Source of the DNA: an uncultured Prochlorococcus sp. | GTDB taxonomy: Bacteria; Cyanobacteriota; Cyanobacteriia; PCC-6307; Cyanobiaceae | Assembly (NCBI GenBank): GCA_913041805.1 | Contig: CAJWIZ010000011.1 | Location: 1 to 11,492 of the forward strand | Reading direction: 5' to 3' | DNA length: 11,492 bases | Shown here: positions 1 to 7,665 of the stretch, one piece after another | Layout of the letters: each line of letters begins with the position of its first letter | Position numbering within the stretch: the first letter of the stretch is position 1 | Program-made: the position numbers and the translations under genes | Notes under the pieces: model-generated | What the model saw: the letters and a program-made list of their open reading frames with translations, nothing else | Told to the model about the DNA's origin: nothing | The model's database searches: none

Positions 1-333
1 TATTTGGGGCGGATTTCGTTTTTTGATCCCTTCTTTTTTTGCAAGAGATTTTGGAACCAGAACACCTTGATTCATATAAGTAGGTTCTATCCAAATTAAG
101 TCAGGATGATTCATTTTCCCTAAACGATTTCTCTCCTTAATTGAAGTAGTACCACCTGTAATAAGACCCTCGAGAAAACGTCGGGCGGCAAGACATTGAC
201 CTACACCTTGTGGCCCTGTAAAAAGATATGCAGGAGCTATACGCCTTTTTGCGATAGCTGCCTGAAGAAGTTCTTCGGCTGTTTCTTGGCCAATTAGATC
301 ATCAAATAATTCTTGTTGATGTTGTTTATGCAT
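1..333 (-). CDS. holB: DNA polymerase III delta' subunit (N-terminal part; runs off the left edge)
   Basis: The 111 visible N-terminal residues match the clamp-loader delta' subunit of DNA polymerase III. They contain the opening LIGQ motif (residues 13-16), a helix, then [11 protein letters not shown] (36-46) in the place of a Walker A loop, and [10 protein letters not shown] (75-84), typical of HolB. Delta' acts with the tau/gamma and delta subunits to load the beta clamp. The P-loop Lys is Gln here (residue 46) and no Cys quartet is present at residues 50-77, so the zinc module of E. coli delta' is absent; delta' is normally the non-ATPase subunit, so this is tolerable. The ATG at 333 overlaps the tmk stop by 8 bp, implying translational coupling. 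No strong Shine-Dalgarno sequence is seen. The C-terminal portion lies outside the window. Confidence 0.88.
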   Translation of the reverse strand, partial: MHKQHQQELFDDLIGQETAEELLQAAIAKRRIAPAYLFTGPQGVGQCLAARRFLEGLITGGTTSIKERNRLGKMNHPDLIWIEPTYMNQGVLVPKSLAKKEGIKKRNPPQI

Positions 334-979
334 TAATAGTTCTTTTGTTAAAGTTAAATTGATGAATTAATTGTTCTTTGATTACCTTGGATATGTAAGT
401 TTTGCTTTGTTCTGCTTGAATTGTTATCCAATTGCGTTCTTTGGCGAGAATGCTAAAACCATATGCAACTTTTTCTAGGAATTCTTCACCTTCTGCTTCA
501 ATGCGATCGTTGATAAAATTTGCCCTTCTTGCAATGCTTTTATTGATTGATAAGTCTAGCCAGAAGGTTATATCAGGATTTAAACCTTGTGTTGCAATTC
601 TTTCAAGCTGATTAATTAGATCAAGATCTAATTGTCTGCCATAGCCCTGATAGGCAAGTGTAGACCCACTAAATCGATCACTAATAATCCAATCCCCTTT
701 GTTTAAATTAGGGAGAATTATCTCTGAAACATGCTGTGCTCGATCTGCTGCATACATCAATAATTCAGTTAATGCTTCAGGAACAATTTTTTTTGGAGGA
801 TTTAGGAGTAATTGTCTTAAGGCTTTACCTAATTCAGTTCCTCCTGGTTCACGGGTTATGTGCAACATTGTGCCTTCAGGCATTAACCCACTAGAAGGTA
901 ACCATGTAGTTAGCTCGTTAATTTGAGTTGTCTTTCCACAACCATCTATACCTTCAAAGACAATAAAACGTCCTTTCAT
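326..979 (-). CDS. tmk: Thymidylate kinase (dTMP kinase)
   Basis: This enzyme phosphorylates dTMP to dTDP with ATP in the cytoplasm, on the route to dTTP. At 217 aa it is close to the usual family length. The P-loop GIDGCGKTT is at residues 10-18, the dTMP-contacting TREPGGT at 42-48, the DR motif [13 protein letters not shown] at 100-112, and a lid region with [11 protein letters not shown] at 157-167. The ATG at 979 overlaps the end of the upstream copper ATPase gene by 4 bp (ATGA), and its stop overlaps the start of holB by 8 bp, so all three are probably one transcription unit. Pairing tmk with holB is common in bacteria because both serve DNA replication; the copper pump is an unrelated member of the run. 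Confidence 0.96.
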   Translation of the reverse strand: MKGRFIVFEGIDGCGKTTQINELTTWLPSSGLMPEGTMLHITREPGGTELGKALRQLLLNPPKKIVPEALTELLMYAADRAQHVSEIILPNLNKGDWIISDRFSGSTLAYQGYGRQLDLDLINQLERIATQGLNPDITFWLDLSINKSIARRANFINDRIEAEGEEFLEKVAYGFSILAKERNWITIQAEQSKTYISKVIKEQLIHQFNFNKRTINA

Positions 980-3318
980 GTTGTTCGAAGAGATAGAGCA
1001 TTTAGTACGACTGTTATTGAGCTTATTGCCATAAGAAGTGCGGCAATTGGAGGTGAGAGTAATAAACCATATTTGGGTAGTAAAGCTCCTGCTGCTATTG
1101 GTAGTGCAATTAAGTTATAACCAAATGCCCAGGATAGATTTTGTTTGATCTTGCTCATTGTTCTTCGAGCTAATAACAATGCATCTGGTAAGCCTTCAAT
1201 ACGATCACCTAATAAAATTAGATCGGCAGACTCTTGAGCTATTTGAGTTCCAGTTCCTATTGCAATTCCCAAATCAGAAGCTGCAAGTGCAGGGGCATCA
1301 TTAATTCCATCTCCCACCATGGCTACTGATCCATTGACCTTAAGTTCTTCTAATTTTGTTAGCTTCTCTTCTGGTAGAAGTTGCCAAGCTATTTGATTAG
1401 ATTTGAAGCCAAGCTCTGCACCTAATTGTTGAACTGCCTCCCTTCTATCTCCACTTAACATATTTAAGTTCAACCCATTAGTTCTTAATCGATTCAGAGC
1501 AATATCTACATTTTTTCGTATTTGATCATCAATAAGAATTAAACCTAAAAGTTGTTGACCTTTTGAGACGGCGACGATGGTTTCACTCCCATCAGTGGCT
1601 TCTTTAATATCAAAGGTCCATTGAACGTCTTCACTCGCAAGCCATTGTGGTGTTCCTACTCGAACGATTTCATCAATACCTTCTATTTTTCCTGCAAGCC
1701 CTTTGCCAGGATATGTTCGAGCATCAACAGTTTTGAGAAGAGATAGTTTTTGTCGTTGAGCTTCTTGAAGAATTGCGTGTGCGAGTGGATGTCGACTATT
1801 TTCTTCCAGGCTTGCTGCAAGTTGCAACATTTGAGATGGCTCTTTTGTCTTGATACACCTCGCAACTAATGGCCTTCCAATAGTGAGAGTACCTGTTTTA
1901 TCGAAGACGATATTTTTGATAGATGCTGCCATCTCAATGACATCACCACCTCGGAACAGCCAACCATTACGAGCTGCTTGTCCAGAAGCAACTGTAATAA
2001 CTGTGGGTGTGGCGAGTCCTAGTGCACATGGACAAGCAACTACAAGTACTGCTATCGCTAGTTGTAAAGCTAGGCCTAAAGGAGTTTCAGCATTGCTTCC
2101 AAGAGTTGAATGCAAGCCATGGTCATGATGACTACTTAAAAAACCTTGGCCAGATGCATAGAGCACTTGAGGCCATAAACGAGTCCCTAATTTCCACCAG
2201 AAAAGAAATGTGGTTAGAGAGAGTCCGACAACTCCATAGCAAAATTTTCCTGCTACACGGTCAGCGAGTCCTTGAATAGGTGCTTTGCGAGCTTGTGCTT
2301 GCTCTACTAACCCGATTATTCGAGCTAATGCAGTTTCTGCACCTACTCGCTTAACTTCCAGAATTAAGCTTGCTTCAAGATTCAAGCTTCCTGATACTAA
2401 TTCTGTTCCAGGAGAGGCTTCGAGCGGTAAGGGTTCACCTGTCAGACTTGAAATATCAACCGCGGAATGGCCTTCAAGCACTATCCCATCAACGGGGATT
2501 CGATCTCCAGCTAGTAGTTGTAGCTTTTCGCCAGGCCTTAGGGCTCCAACTCTGACTTCTCTAATTTCATTGTTTTCAAGTACAAGCCGAGCTGTCTCAG
2601 GTTGTAGTTGCACTAATTGTTTTATTGCCAGGCTTGTGCGAAAACGGGCTCTTTCTTCTAAAAATCGGCCTAACAAAACAAAGCCGAGCAGCATCACTGG
2701 CTCATTAAAGAAACATGGCCATCCAACTTTTGGCCAAATGAGAGCGACAAGACTGGCTAAGTAAGCACTACTGACTCCTAATCCGACCAGAGTGTCCATG
2801 TTTGGAGTTAATGCAATTGCTGCTTTGGCTCCTCTTTTAAGAATGGAAAGGCCTGGACCTATTAATGAAAACGTTGCCAAACTGGCGTGAAATGGCAATG
2901 TTCCAAGTATTGGGATGTCGAGTTTTCCTCCTTCTGCTAGATGGCCGATTACAGATAGGAGGAGCAAGAAGATGGCAACTAATAACTGACGCCATTGATT
3001 CCACCATTCGTTGGAAGTATCAATTTTTTCTAATGAAGTTCGTTCAAATGGTGAAATTATCCTTTCTTTGGCAGGAAATCCTCGGTCTTTTAGGGCTACA
3101 AGGATTTGTTCAAGTGGTTGTTCAGGATCTTTGAGTTCAAGCCAAGCTGTTCGTGCGACCAGATTCACACTTGCATTTGCAACACTTGGTTGAGAAAGCA
3201 ATGTTTGCTCAACAGAGCGCACACAACCTCCACATTTCATGCCTTCTACATCTAATAAGAAGGATTTTTGCTTTAAGAGACTGTTTTTAGTTCTCACGGA
3301 CTTGTGAGGTGCTTTCAC
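976..3318 (-). CDS. Cu(I)-transporting P1B-type ATPase (CtaA/PacS/CopA family)
   Basis: This is an ATP-driven heavy-metal pump of 780 aa. In order it shows: a heavy-metal-associated domain at about 18-85 with the metal site MKCGGC (Cys29, Cys32); membrane helices from about 110 to 220; the actuator loop with TGE at 293-295; CPC in the ion-binding helix (429-431); the phosphorylated DKTGT (Asp473); the HP motif (510-511); and GDGINDAP (669-676). Tyr734-Asn735 and Met763-x-x-Ser766-Ser767 in the last helices, together with CPC, are the signature of Cu(I)/Ag(I) pumps. Cyanobacteria use CtaA in the plasma membrane and PacS in the thylakoid to supply copper to plastocyanin and cytochrome oxidase; I cannot say which this is. 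The start is GTG at 3318, directly downstream of an in-frame TAG two codons away; the next in-frame Met (residue 27) would destroy the metal-binding domain. The loop at 390-407 is His-rich. Confidence 0.93.
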   Translation of the reverse strand: MKAPHKSVRTKNSLLKQKSFLLDVEGMKCGGCVRSVEQTLLSQPSVANASVNLVARTAWLELKDPEQPLEQILVALKDRGFPAKERIISPFERTSLEKIDTSNEWWNQWRQLLVAIFLLLLSVIGHLAEGGKLDIPILGTLPFHASLATFSLIGPGLSILKRGAKAAIALTPNMDTLVGLGVSSAYLASLVALIWPKVGWPCFFNEPVMLLGFVLLGRFLEERARFRTSLAIKQLVQLQPETARLVLENNEIREVRVGALRPGEKLQLLAGDRIPVDGIVLEGHSAVDISSLTGEPLPLEASPGTELVSGSLNLEASLILEVKRVGAETALARIIGLVEQAQARKAPIQGLADRVAGKFCYGVVGLSLTTFLFWWKLGTRLWPQVLYASGQGFLSSHHDHGLHSTLGSNAETPLGLALQLAIAVLVVACPCALGLATPTVITVASGQAARNGWLFRGGDVIEMAASIKNIVFDKTGTLTIGRPLVARCIKTKEPSQMLQLAASLEENSRHPLAHAILQEAQRQKLSLLKTVDARTYPGKGLAGKIEGIDEIVRVGTPQWLASEDVQWTFDIKEATDGSETIVAVSKGQQLLGLILIDDQIRKNVDIALNRLRTNGLNLNMLSGDRREAVQQLGAELGFKSNQIAWQLLPEEKLTKLEELKVNGSVAMVGDGINDAPALAASDLGIAIGTGTQIAQESADLILLGDRIEGLPDALLLARRTMSKIKQNLSWAFGYNLIALPIAAGALLPKYGLLLSPPIAALLMAISSITVVLNALSLRTT

Positions 3319-3412
3319 AAACTAATGACTAATGACTTGCAGGATACAAATGCCATCATCAAAAGAAAATAAGACTCCATAAGCAACTAGCTCAGAATCG
3401 CGTCAGGATGGT

Positions 3413-3418
3413 TATAAC
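3413..3418 (+). promoter_or_regulatory. Possible -10 element for ycf3
   Basis: TATAAC lies about 20 bases before the ycf3 ATG in the 121-bp divergent spacer and matches the -10 consensus at five of six positions. No convincing -35 hexamer sits 16-18 bp upstream, and the implied leader would be only about 15 nt. It is a weak prediction. Confidence 0.25.
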
Positions 3419-3439
3419 CTTTGTTGTTGAAATCCTGCG

Positions 3440-3958
3440 ATGCCTAGAAGTCGAGAACAAGACAATCCAATTGATAAGGCCTTCACTGTGATGGCAGAGA
3501 TGATTGTCAAGATGATGCCAATCGACTCACAACAAAAGAAAGCCTATGTGTATTACAGAGATGGTTTGTCAGCGCAGAATGATGGGGATTACTCAGAAGC
3601 TCTAGAGAATTATGAAGAAAGCCTGCGACTTGAAGAAAACCCTGTTGACCGTAGTGAAACACTGAAAAATATGGCGATTATTTATATGAGCAATGGAGAA
3701 GAGGATCGTGCTTTAGAAACTTATATGAAGGCACTTGAGGAGAATCCAAAGCAACCTTCATGCCTAAAAAACATGGGATTAATTTACGAAAAACGTGGAC
3801 GCCTCGAACAAGAAGCTGGCAACCAAGATGAATCTGATATGTGGTTTGATCGTGCTGCAGAAGTTTGGACTAAAGCAGTGAGACTCTACCCAGGTGGTTA
3901 TTTGGAAATTGAGAATTGGCTTAAAACTACTGGGAGAAGCAAAATCGACATCATTTAG
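3440..3958 (+). CDS. ycf3: Photosystem I assembly protein Ycf3 (TPR protein)
   Basis: Ycf3 is a thylakoid-associated chaperone required to assemble photosystem I around PsaA/PsaB. At 172 aa it has the normal length of the family. The N-terminus ([20 protein letters not shown]) is the conserved Ycf3 start. Tetratricopeptide units follow at about residues 35-68 ([20 protein letters not shown]), 72-105 ([20 protein letters not shown]) and 109-150, the last with the family's insertion between its two helices. The C-terminus TGRSKIDI is also typical. The gene stands alone on the plus strand, divergent from the copper ATPase. Its stop overlaps that of radA by 4 bp tail to tail. The start is fixed by the conserved N-terminus; there is no strong Shine-Dalgarno sequence. 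Confidence 0.96.
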   Translation: MPRSREQDNPIDKAFTVMAEMIVKMMPIDSQQKKAYVYYRDGLSAQNDGDYSEALENYEESLRLEENPVDRSETLKNMAIIYMSNGEEDRALETYMKALEENPKQPSCLKNMGLIYEKRGRLEQEAGNQDESDMWFDRAAEVWTKAVRLYPGGYLEIENWLKTTGRSKIDII

Positions 3959-5367
3959 ATATATTCTTCTTTGTGCAATTGATTACGCTCTGGAGTTATA
4001 CCAAGAGCCATTATTAATGCCTGATTAATATTAGAAGCCTCCATTAGCTCCAGATTGATTTTTCTTTTTAATTGATCAATGCCGCTTCCTGTCGGTAATA
4101 CAGCTCTTTGAAACCCAAGTCTTTCTGCTTCTTGCAGCCTTTTTGGGATTTGACCTACTGGGCGTAATTGGCCGCCTAACCCAAGCTCACCGATAAGGGC
4201 TGTCCCATCAGGAAGTATTAGATCTTTGAAACTAGAAACGATGGCCGTGGCTATTCCTAGATCAGCTGCAGGTTCTTCTACTACTAAACCTCCAGCCAAG
4301 GCTAAATAACAGTCATGACGTGACAACGACAAATCCATATGCTTTTCAAGAACTGCCAAGATCTGATGCAGTCTGTTTGTTTCGACTCCGGTTGCTGTGC
4401 GACGAGGACTTGCATATGTGCTGGTACTTATTAAGGCTTGTACATCTACAGCTAGTGATCTATTGCCTTCACAAGCAACAATTGTTGCAATTCCCGCAGC
4501 AGACTTTCTGTTGAGAAATATTTCACTGGGATTATTGACTTCTGCAAGTCCATTTCCTTGCATTTCAAAAATTCCAAGTTCATGCGTTGCTCCGTAACGA
4601 TTCTTTACACTTCTCAATAGTCTGTGGCTCGCGTACCTGTCACCTTCAAATGTGAGTACTACGTCCACTAAATGCTCTAGGACTTTTGGGCCAGCGAGCA
4701 TTCCTTCTTTGGTTACGTGGCCTACTAGTAATAAAGAAATATTTTGTTGCTTGGCTAATTGTTGCAATGCAGATGAACATTCTCGAACTTGCGCAACAGA
4801 ACCAGGTGTACTTGAGAGATTGTCATCATTTAAAGCTTGAATGCTATCGATAATTGCAACTTTTGGCTTGAGTATTTCAAGCTCTTGAATGATCAGATTC
4901 AAGTTGGTTTCAGCTAATAGTTGAAGATTTGATTCGCAGTCTTTTAGTCGCTGCCAGCGCAATCTCACTTGTTGAGCAGACTCTTCTGCGCTCACATATA
5001 AAACCGAATTTTTAAGTGCCATTTTTGTGGCACTTTGTAATAGCAGAGTGCTCTTTCCTATCCCTGGATCTCCCCCTACTAGAACAAGAGAGCCAGGTAC
5101 TAATCCTCCACCTAATACCCGATCAAATTCACTGTATCCACTTGTAATTCGATCTAAATCTTTTTCTTGGAGTGATGAAATTGGTTCCGATAATTTAAGT
5201 AATGGTTTGAGTGAATTGGAGATTCTTTCTTTGCTGCGTTTATTAAGTGAGGAGGTACGTTCTTCGACTATTGAATTCCAATCGCCGCAATTGGAGCATC
5301 TTCCAAAGAATTGTCGAGTTTGTGCTCCACAGCTCTGACAGATGTAGATGGATGCAGGGCGGGACAC
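3955..5367 (-). CDS. radA: DNA repair protein RadA (Sms), recombination branch-migration ATPase
   Basis: RadA is a RecA-like hexameric helicase that extends and processes recombination intermediates. The 470 aa are slightly above the usual 450-460. An N-terminal C4 zinc finger is formed by Cys10, Cys13, Cys24 and Cys27. The Walker A motif GGDPGIGKS is at 98-106 and the Walker B strand VAIIDS at 170-175. The RadA-specific KNRYG motif is at 255-259, followed by the C-terminal Lon-protease-like domain (about 285-455) with [15 protein letters not shown] at 359-373. That domain is not a protease in this family. The ATG at 5367 gives the standard N-terminus just before the zinc finger. The gene is divergent from rpaB across 105 bp, and its stop overlaps that of ycf3, leaving no room for a terminator between them. 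Confidence 0.97.
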   Translation of the reverse strand: MSRPASIYICQSCGAQTRQFFGRCSNCGDWNSIVEERTSSLNKRSKERISNSLKPLLKLSEPISSLQEKDLDRITSGYSEFDRVLGGGLVPGSLVLVGGDPGIGKSTLLLQSATKMALKNSVLYVSAEESAQQVRLRWQRLKDCESNLQLLAETNLNLIIQELEILKPKVAIIDSIQALNDDNLSSTPGSVAQVRECSSALQQLAKQQNISLLLVGHVTKEGMLAGPKVLEHLVDVVLTFEGDRYASHRLLRSVKNRYGATHELGIFEMQGNGLAEVNNPSEIFLNRKSAAGIATIVACEGNRSLAVDVQALISTSTYASPRRTATGVETNRLHQILAVLEKHMDLSLSRHDCYLALAGGLVVEEPAADLGIATAIVSSFKDLILPDGTALIGELGLGGQLRPVGQIPKRLQEAERLGFQRAVLPTGSGIDQLKRKINLELMEASNINQALIMALGITPERNQLHKEEYI

Positions 5368-5472
5368 TTAAAGTAAAGAAAGTTGGCTGTTTTTGAACAA
5401 AGATGACCTTATGGGACCATCTAGGGGGGTATCTAAGATCGAGTCTCCTTTGCCGCAACAGCTATAGAAGAT
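5368..5472. promoter_or_regulatory. Divergent spacer between radA and rpaB, inferred to hold both promoters
   Basis: Both genes start outward from these 105 bp, so both promoters should lie here. I find no sigma-70 hexamer pair with good spacing. TTGAAC at 5393 and TATCTA at 5430 are the nearest candidates and are badly spaced. There is no pair of TTACA direct repeats, so no HLR1 box for RpaB autoregulation is visible. A run of six G (5424-5429) stands out in this AT-rich sequence. Confidence 0.4.
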
Positions 5473-6222
5473 ATGACGGCCACTAGTCCAGCATCAAAGG
5501 AAACGATCCTCGTAGCTGACGATGAGGCCAGCATTAGGAGGATCCTTGAAACTCGACTCTCCATGATCGGGTATCAGGTAGTTACAGCCTGCGATGGAAA
5601 TGAGGCTTTAGAGCTCTTCAGGCATTGTGAACCTGACCTGGTAGTTCTTGATGTGATGATGCCAAAACTTGATGGTTATGGTGTCTGCCAAGAGTTACGC
5701 AAAGAGTCTGACGTGCCAATTGTCATGCTCACTGCATTAGGTGATGTTGCAGACAGGATTACTGGTTTGGAACTTGGAGCAGATGATTATGTTGTAAAAC
5801 CTTTCAGTCCAAAGGAGTTGGAAGCTCGCATTCGTTGTGTTTTGCGTCGTGTTGAGAAAGACCATATAGCTGGCATTCCTAATTCAGGGGTTATACAGGT
5901 CACAAACTTGCGTATTGATACCAATAAGCGCAAGGTCTTTCGAGCTGATGAGCGTATTCGATTGACTGGGATGGAGTTTAGTTTGCTCGAACTTTTAGTT
6001 AGTAGATCTGGAGAACCCTTTAGCAGAGGCGAAATCCTCAAGGAAGTCTGGGGTTATACGCCTGAAAGACATGTTGATACTCGAGTAGTCGATGTACATA
6101 TTTCTAGACTTCGTTCCAAACTGGAAGATGATCCAGCAAACCCAGAGCTTATTCTTACTGCTAGGGGAACTGGTTATTTGTTCCAGCGCATAGTTGATTC
6201 CATTGGTTCAGAAGGACACTGA
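5473..6222 (+). CDS. rpaB: OmpR/PhoB-family response regulator RpaB
   Basis: This is a DNA-binding response regulator of 249 aa. The receiver domain (about 11-127) carries the acidic pair Asp16/Asp17, the phosphoacceptor Asp60 in VVLDVMMP, Thr87 in MLTA, and Lys109 in VVKPFSP. The winged-helix output domain spans about 140-240, with its recognition helix near RVVDVHISRLRSKL (204-217). The receiver and linker closely resemble cyanobacterial RpaB. Known RpaB proteins are phosphorylated by the NblS/Hik33 kinase, bind HLR1 sites, and control high-light and photosystem genes; they are essential in several cyanobacteria. The ATG at 5473 gives the usual N-terminus. The gene lies directly upstream of plsX and the fatty-acid genes, whose first possible codon overlaps its end. 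The specific name rests on similarity and neighbourhood; another OmpR-type regulator is possible but less likely. Confidence 0.87.
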   Translation: MTATSPASKETILVADDEASIRRILETRLSMIGYQVVTACDGNEALELFRHCEPDLVVLDVMMPKLDGYGVCQELRKESDVPIVMLTALGDVADRITGLELGADDYVVKPFSPKELEARIRCVLRRVEKDHIAGIPNSGVIQVTNLRIDTNKRKVFRADERIRLTGMEFSLLELLVSRSGEPFSRGEILKEVWGYTPERHVDTRVVDVHISRLRSKLEDDPANPELILTARGTGYLFQRIVDSIGSEGH

Positions 6223-7591
6223 TAAATTCGCTGCTTTTGGGCTGCGTACTAAAGCCAACCGTCCAAGGGCTATAAGGCGTTTGGTCATTTGGTATCGCCG
6301 AAACTCTGCAGTAACAACAATTGTTGATACTGCGACTAACTCTGCTTCAGCAGCTGGGAATGTTGCTGGCTCAATGGTTTCAAGTGCTGGTTCCGTGGTT
6401 TCAAGTGCTGGTTCCGTGGTTTCAAGTGCTGGATCCGTTGTGACCAGTGCCGGATCCATGGCAGGAAATATGCTTCAGCCACTTGTTTTTGATCCACTTC
6501 GTCGCTTGCAAGGTGGTGAAAATGATGTTGAAAAAAATCTGATTGATGACTCGAAGCGACTTTGGATAGCAGTTGATGGAATGGGAGGAGATAACGCTCC
6601 TGGACAAATACTCGATGGATGTCTCCAGGCTTTACAACGTCTTCCGATTTGCATCAAATTCGTAGGTGAATCTGAATTGGTTCTTAAAGCTGCTGAAGAA
6701 AATCAATTAAAAGAATTGCTTGATGAGGAAATTGCAGCAGGCCATCTTGAGTTAATTGCTAGTGGCCCTTCAGTGGGAATGCATGAGGAAGCTACTGCAG
6801 TTAGGCGCAAACGTGATGCAAGCATCAATGTTGCTATGGACCTAGTTAAAAAGGGAGAAGCTACAGCTGTTTATTCTGCGGGAAATTCAGGTGCATTGAT
6901 GGCGGCAGCGATTTTTCGATTAGGCCGTCTCTCTGGAATAGATCGTCCTGCTATAGGTGCACTTTTCCCTACAAAGGATCCTGGTCAGCCAGTTTTAGTA
7001 CTTGATGTTGGAGCAAATATGGACTGCAAACCTACTTATCTGCATCAATTTGCTTTGCTTGGGAATATCTATTCACGTGATGTTTTACAAATAAATGAAC
7101 CAAGAGTTGGGCTTTTAAATATTGGCGAAGAATCTTGTAAAGGTAACGACCTGGCTCTTCAAACATATGAGTTATTACATCAAGAAAAACGATTTAAGTT
7201 TTCTGGAAATTGTGAAGGTAGAGATGTCCTTTCAGGAGAATTTGATGTAGTTGTATGTGATGGCTTTACAGGAAATGTTTTGCTTAAATTTTTAGAATCA
7301 GTTGGAAGTGTTTTGTTAGATGTTCTTCGTGCCGAGCTTCCAAGGGGAAGACGTGGCAAAGTTGGGTCCGCATTTCTTCGTACGAACCTAAAAAGGATTA
7401 AGAAACGGCTTGATCATGCTGAACACGGTGGAGCTCTTTTGCTTGGTGTGAATGGAATTTGTGTGATCGGACATGGAAGTAGTAAGGCTCTTTCTGTGGT
7501 AAGTGCTCTTCGGCTAGCTCATTCTGCTGCTAATCATGGAGTTATGGATGATTTGGCTCAGCTTCAGCAACCCAGTGTTTCAAGTGTTTGA
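6194..7591 (+). CDS. plsX: Phosphate acyltransferase PlsX with long N-terminal extension
   Basis: PlsX converts acyl-ACP to acyl-phosphate, which PlsY uses to acylate glycerol-3-phosphate; it is a peripheral membrane enzyme. The catalytic region starts at about residue 121 with RLWIAVDGMGGDNAPG and runs to the end; its 345 residues equal a complete family member. Typical segments include YSAGNSGALMAAA (227-239), VLDVGANMDCKP (269-280), NIGEESCKG (309-317) and CDGFTGNVLLK (355-365). Ahead of it lie about 120 extra residues: a basic/aromatic stretch RRLVIWYRR (28-36), a Ser/Ala/Gly-rich part with four heptad repeats (61-88), and a linker. The start is uncertain. No ATG precedes residue 61; TTG codons at 6194, 6203 and 6281 are candidates, and an in-frame TAG precedes 6194. 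The first two overlap rpaB, suggesting coupled translation. The enzyme call is firm; the N-terminal boundary is not. Confidence 0.92.
   Translation: MIPLVQKDTDKFAAFGLRTKANRPRAIRRLVIWYRRNSAVTTIVDTATNSASAAGNVAGSMVSSAGSVVSSAGSVVSSAGSVVTSAGSMAGNMLQPLVFDPLRRLQGGENDVEKNLIDDSKRLWIAVDGMGGDNAPGQILDGCLQALQRLPICIKFVGESELVLKAAEENQLKELLDEEIAAGHLELIASGPSVGMHEEATAVRRKRDASINVAMDLVKKGEATAVYSAGNSGALMAAAIFRLGRLSGIDRPAIGALFPTKDPGQPVLVLDVGANMDCKPTYLHQFALLGNIYSRDVLQINEPRVGLLNIGEESCKGNDLALQTYELLHQEKRFKFSGNCEGRDVLSGEFDVVVCDGFTGNVLLKFLESVGSVLLDVLRAELPRGRRGKVGSAFLRTNLKRIKKRLDHAEHGGALLLGVNGICVIGHGSSKALSVVSALRLAHSAANHGVMDDLAQLQQPSVSSV
6374..6457 (+). repeat. Four tandem 21-bp units within plsX (MVSSAGS / VVSSAGS / VVSSAGS / VVTSAGS)
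   Basis: Units begin at 6374, 6395, 6416 and 6437. Units 1 and 2 differ at one base (the first, atg versus gtg), units 2 and 3 at one base (ggttcc versus ggatcc), while unit 4 is more diverged. Each codes for one seven-residue repeat in the PlsX N-terminal extension. The near-identity at DNA level, synonymous sites included, points to recent duplication by slippage rather than only to selection on the protein. Confidence 0.95.
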
Positions 7592-7649
7592 ACTTTGCAT
7601 AGCTATGTTTTGTGATTGACTTATTCCAAATTGATTACCAAGAGCTTGT

Positions 7650-7665
7650 AGGAGAGATGCCTTAA
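7650..7665 (+). promoter_or_regulatory. fabH ribosome-binding site and three-codon upstream ORF
   Basis: AGGAG (7650-7654) is one of the few strong Shine-Dalgarno sequences in the window. It sits 11 nt before the fabH ATG (7666), slightly far. Between them lies ATG CCT TAA (7657-7665), in frame and ending directly at the fabH ATG. The first ATG is only 2 nt from AGGAG, probably too close for efficient use. Confidence 0.5.

Noticed and set aside
2285-2764. 159-codon plus-strand open frame opposite the copper ATPase
   Set aside because: It is antisense to a well-supported gene, has Ser/Pro/Arg-rich composition with no recognisable domain, and no ribosome-binding site; it reads as a codon-bias shadow.
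5027-5338. 103-codon plus-strand open frame opposite the start of radA
   Set aside because: It is fully antisense to the zinc finger and Walker A region of radA and matches no known family.
5368-5472. HLR1 autoregulatory site for RpaB upstream of its own gene
   Set aside because: HLR1 needs two TTACA-type direct repeats in spaced arrangement; none is present on either strand of the spacer.
6208-6459. Minus-strand open frame with a repeated Pro-Ala-Leu-Glu-Thr-Thr-Glu pattern
   Set aside because: The repetitive protein is just the antisense reading of the plsX 21-bp repeats; nothing else supports it.
7598-7607. Self-complementary CATAGCTATG after the plsX stop
   Set aside because: Ten bases with no loop cannot form a useful hairpin, and it matches no operator I know; chance is likely.
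7616-7621. TTGACT as a -35 element for a separate fabH promoter
   Set aside because: No acceptable -10 hexamer lies 16-18 bp downstream, so the pair is incomplete.
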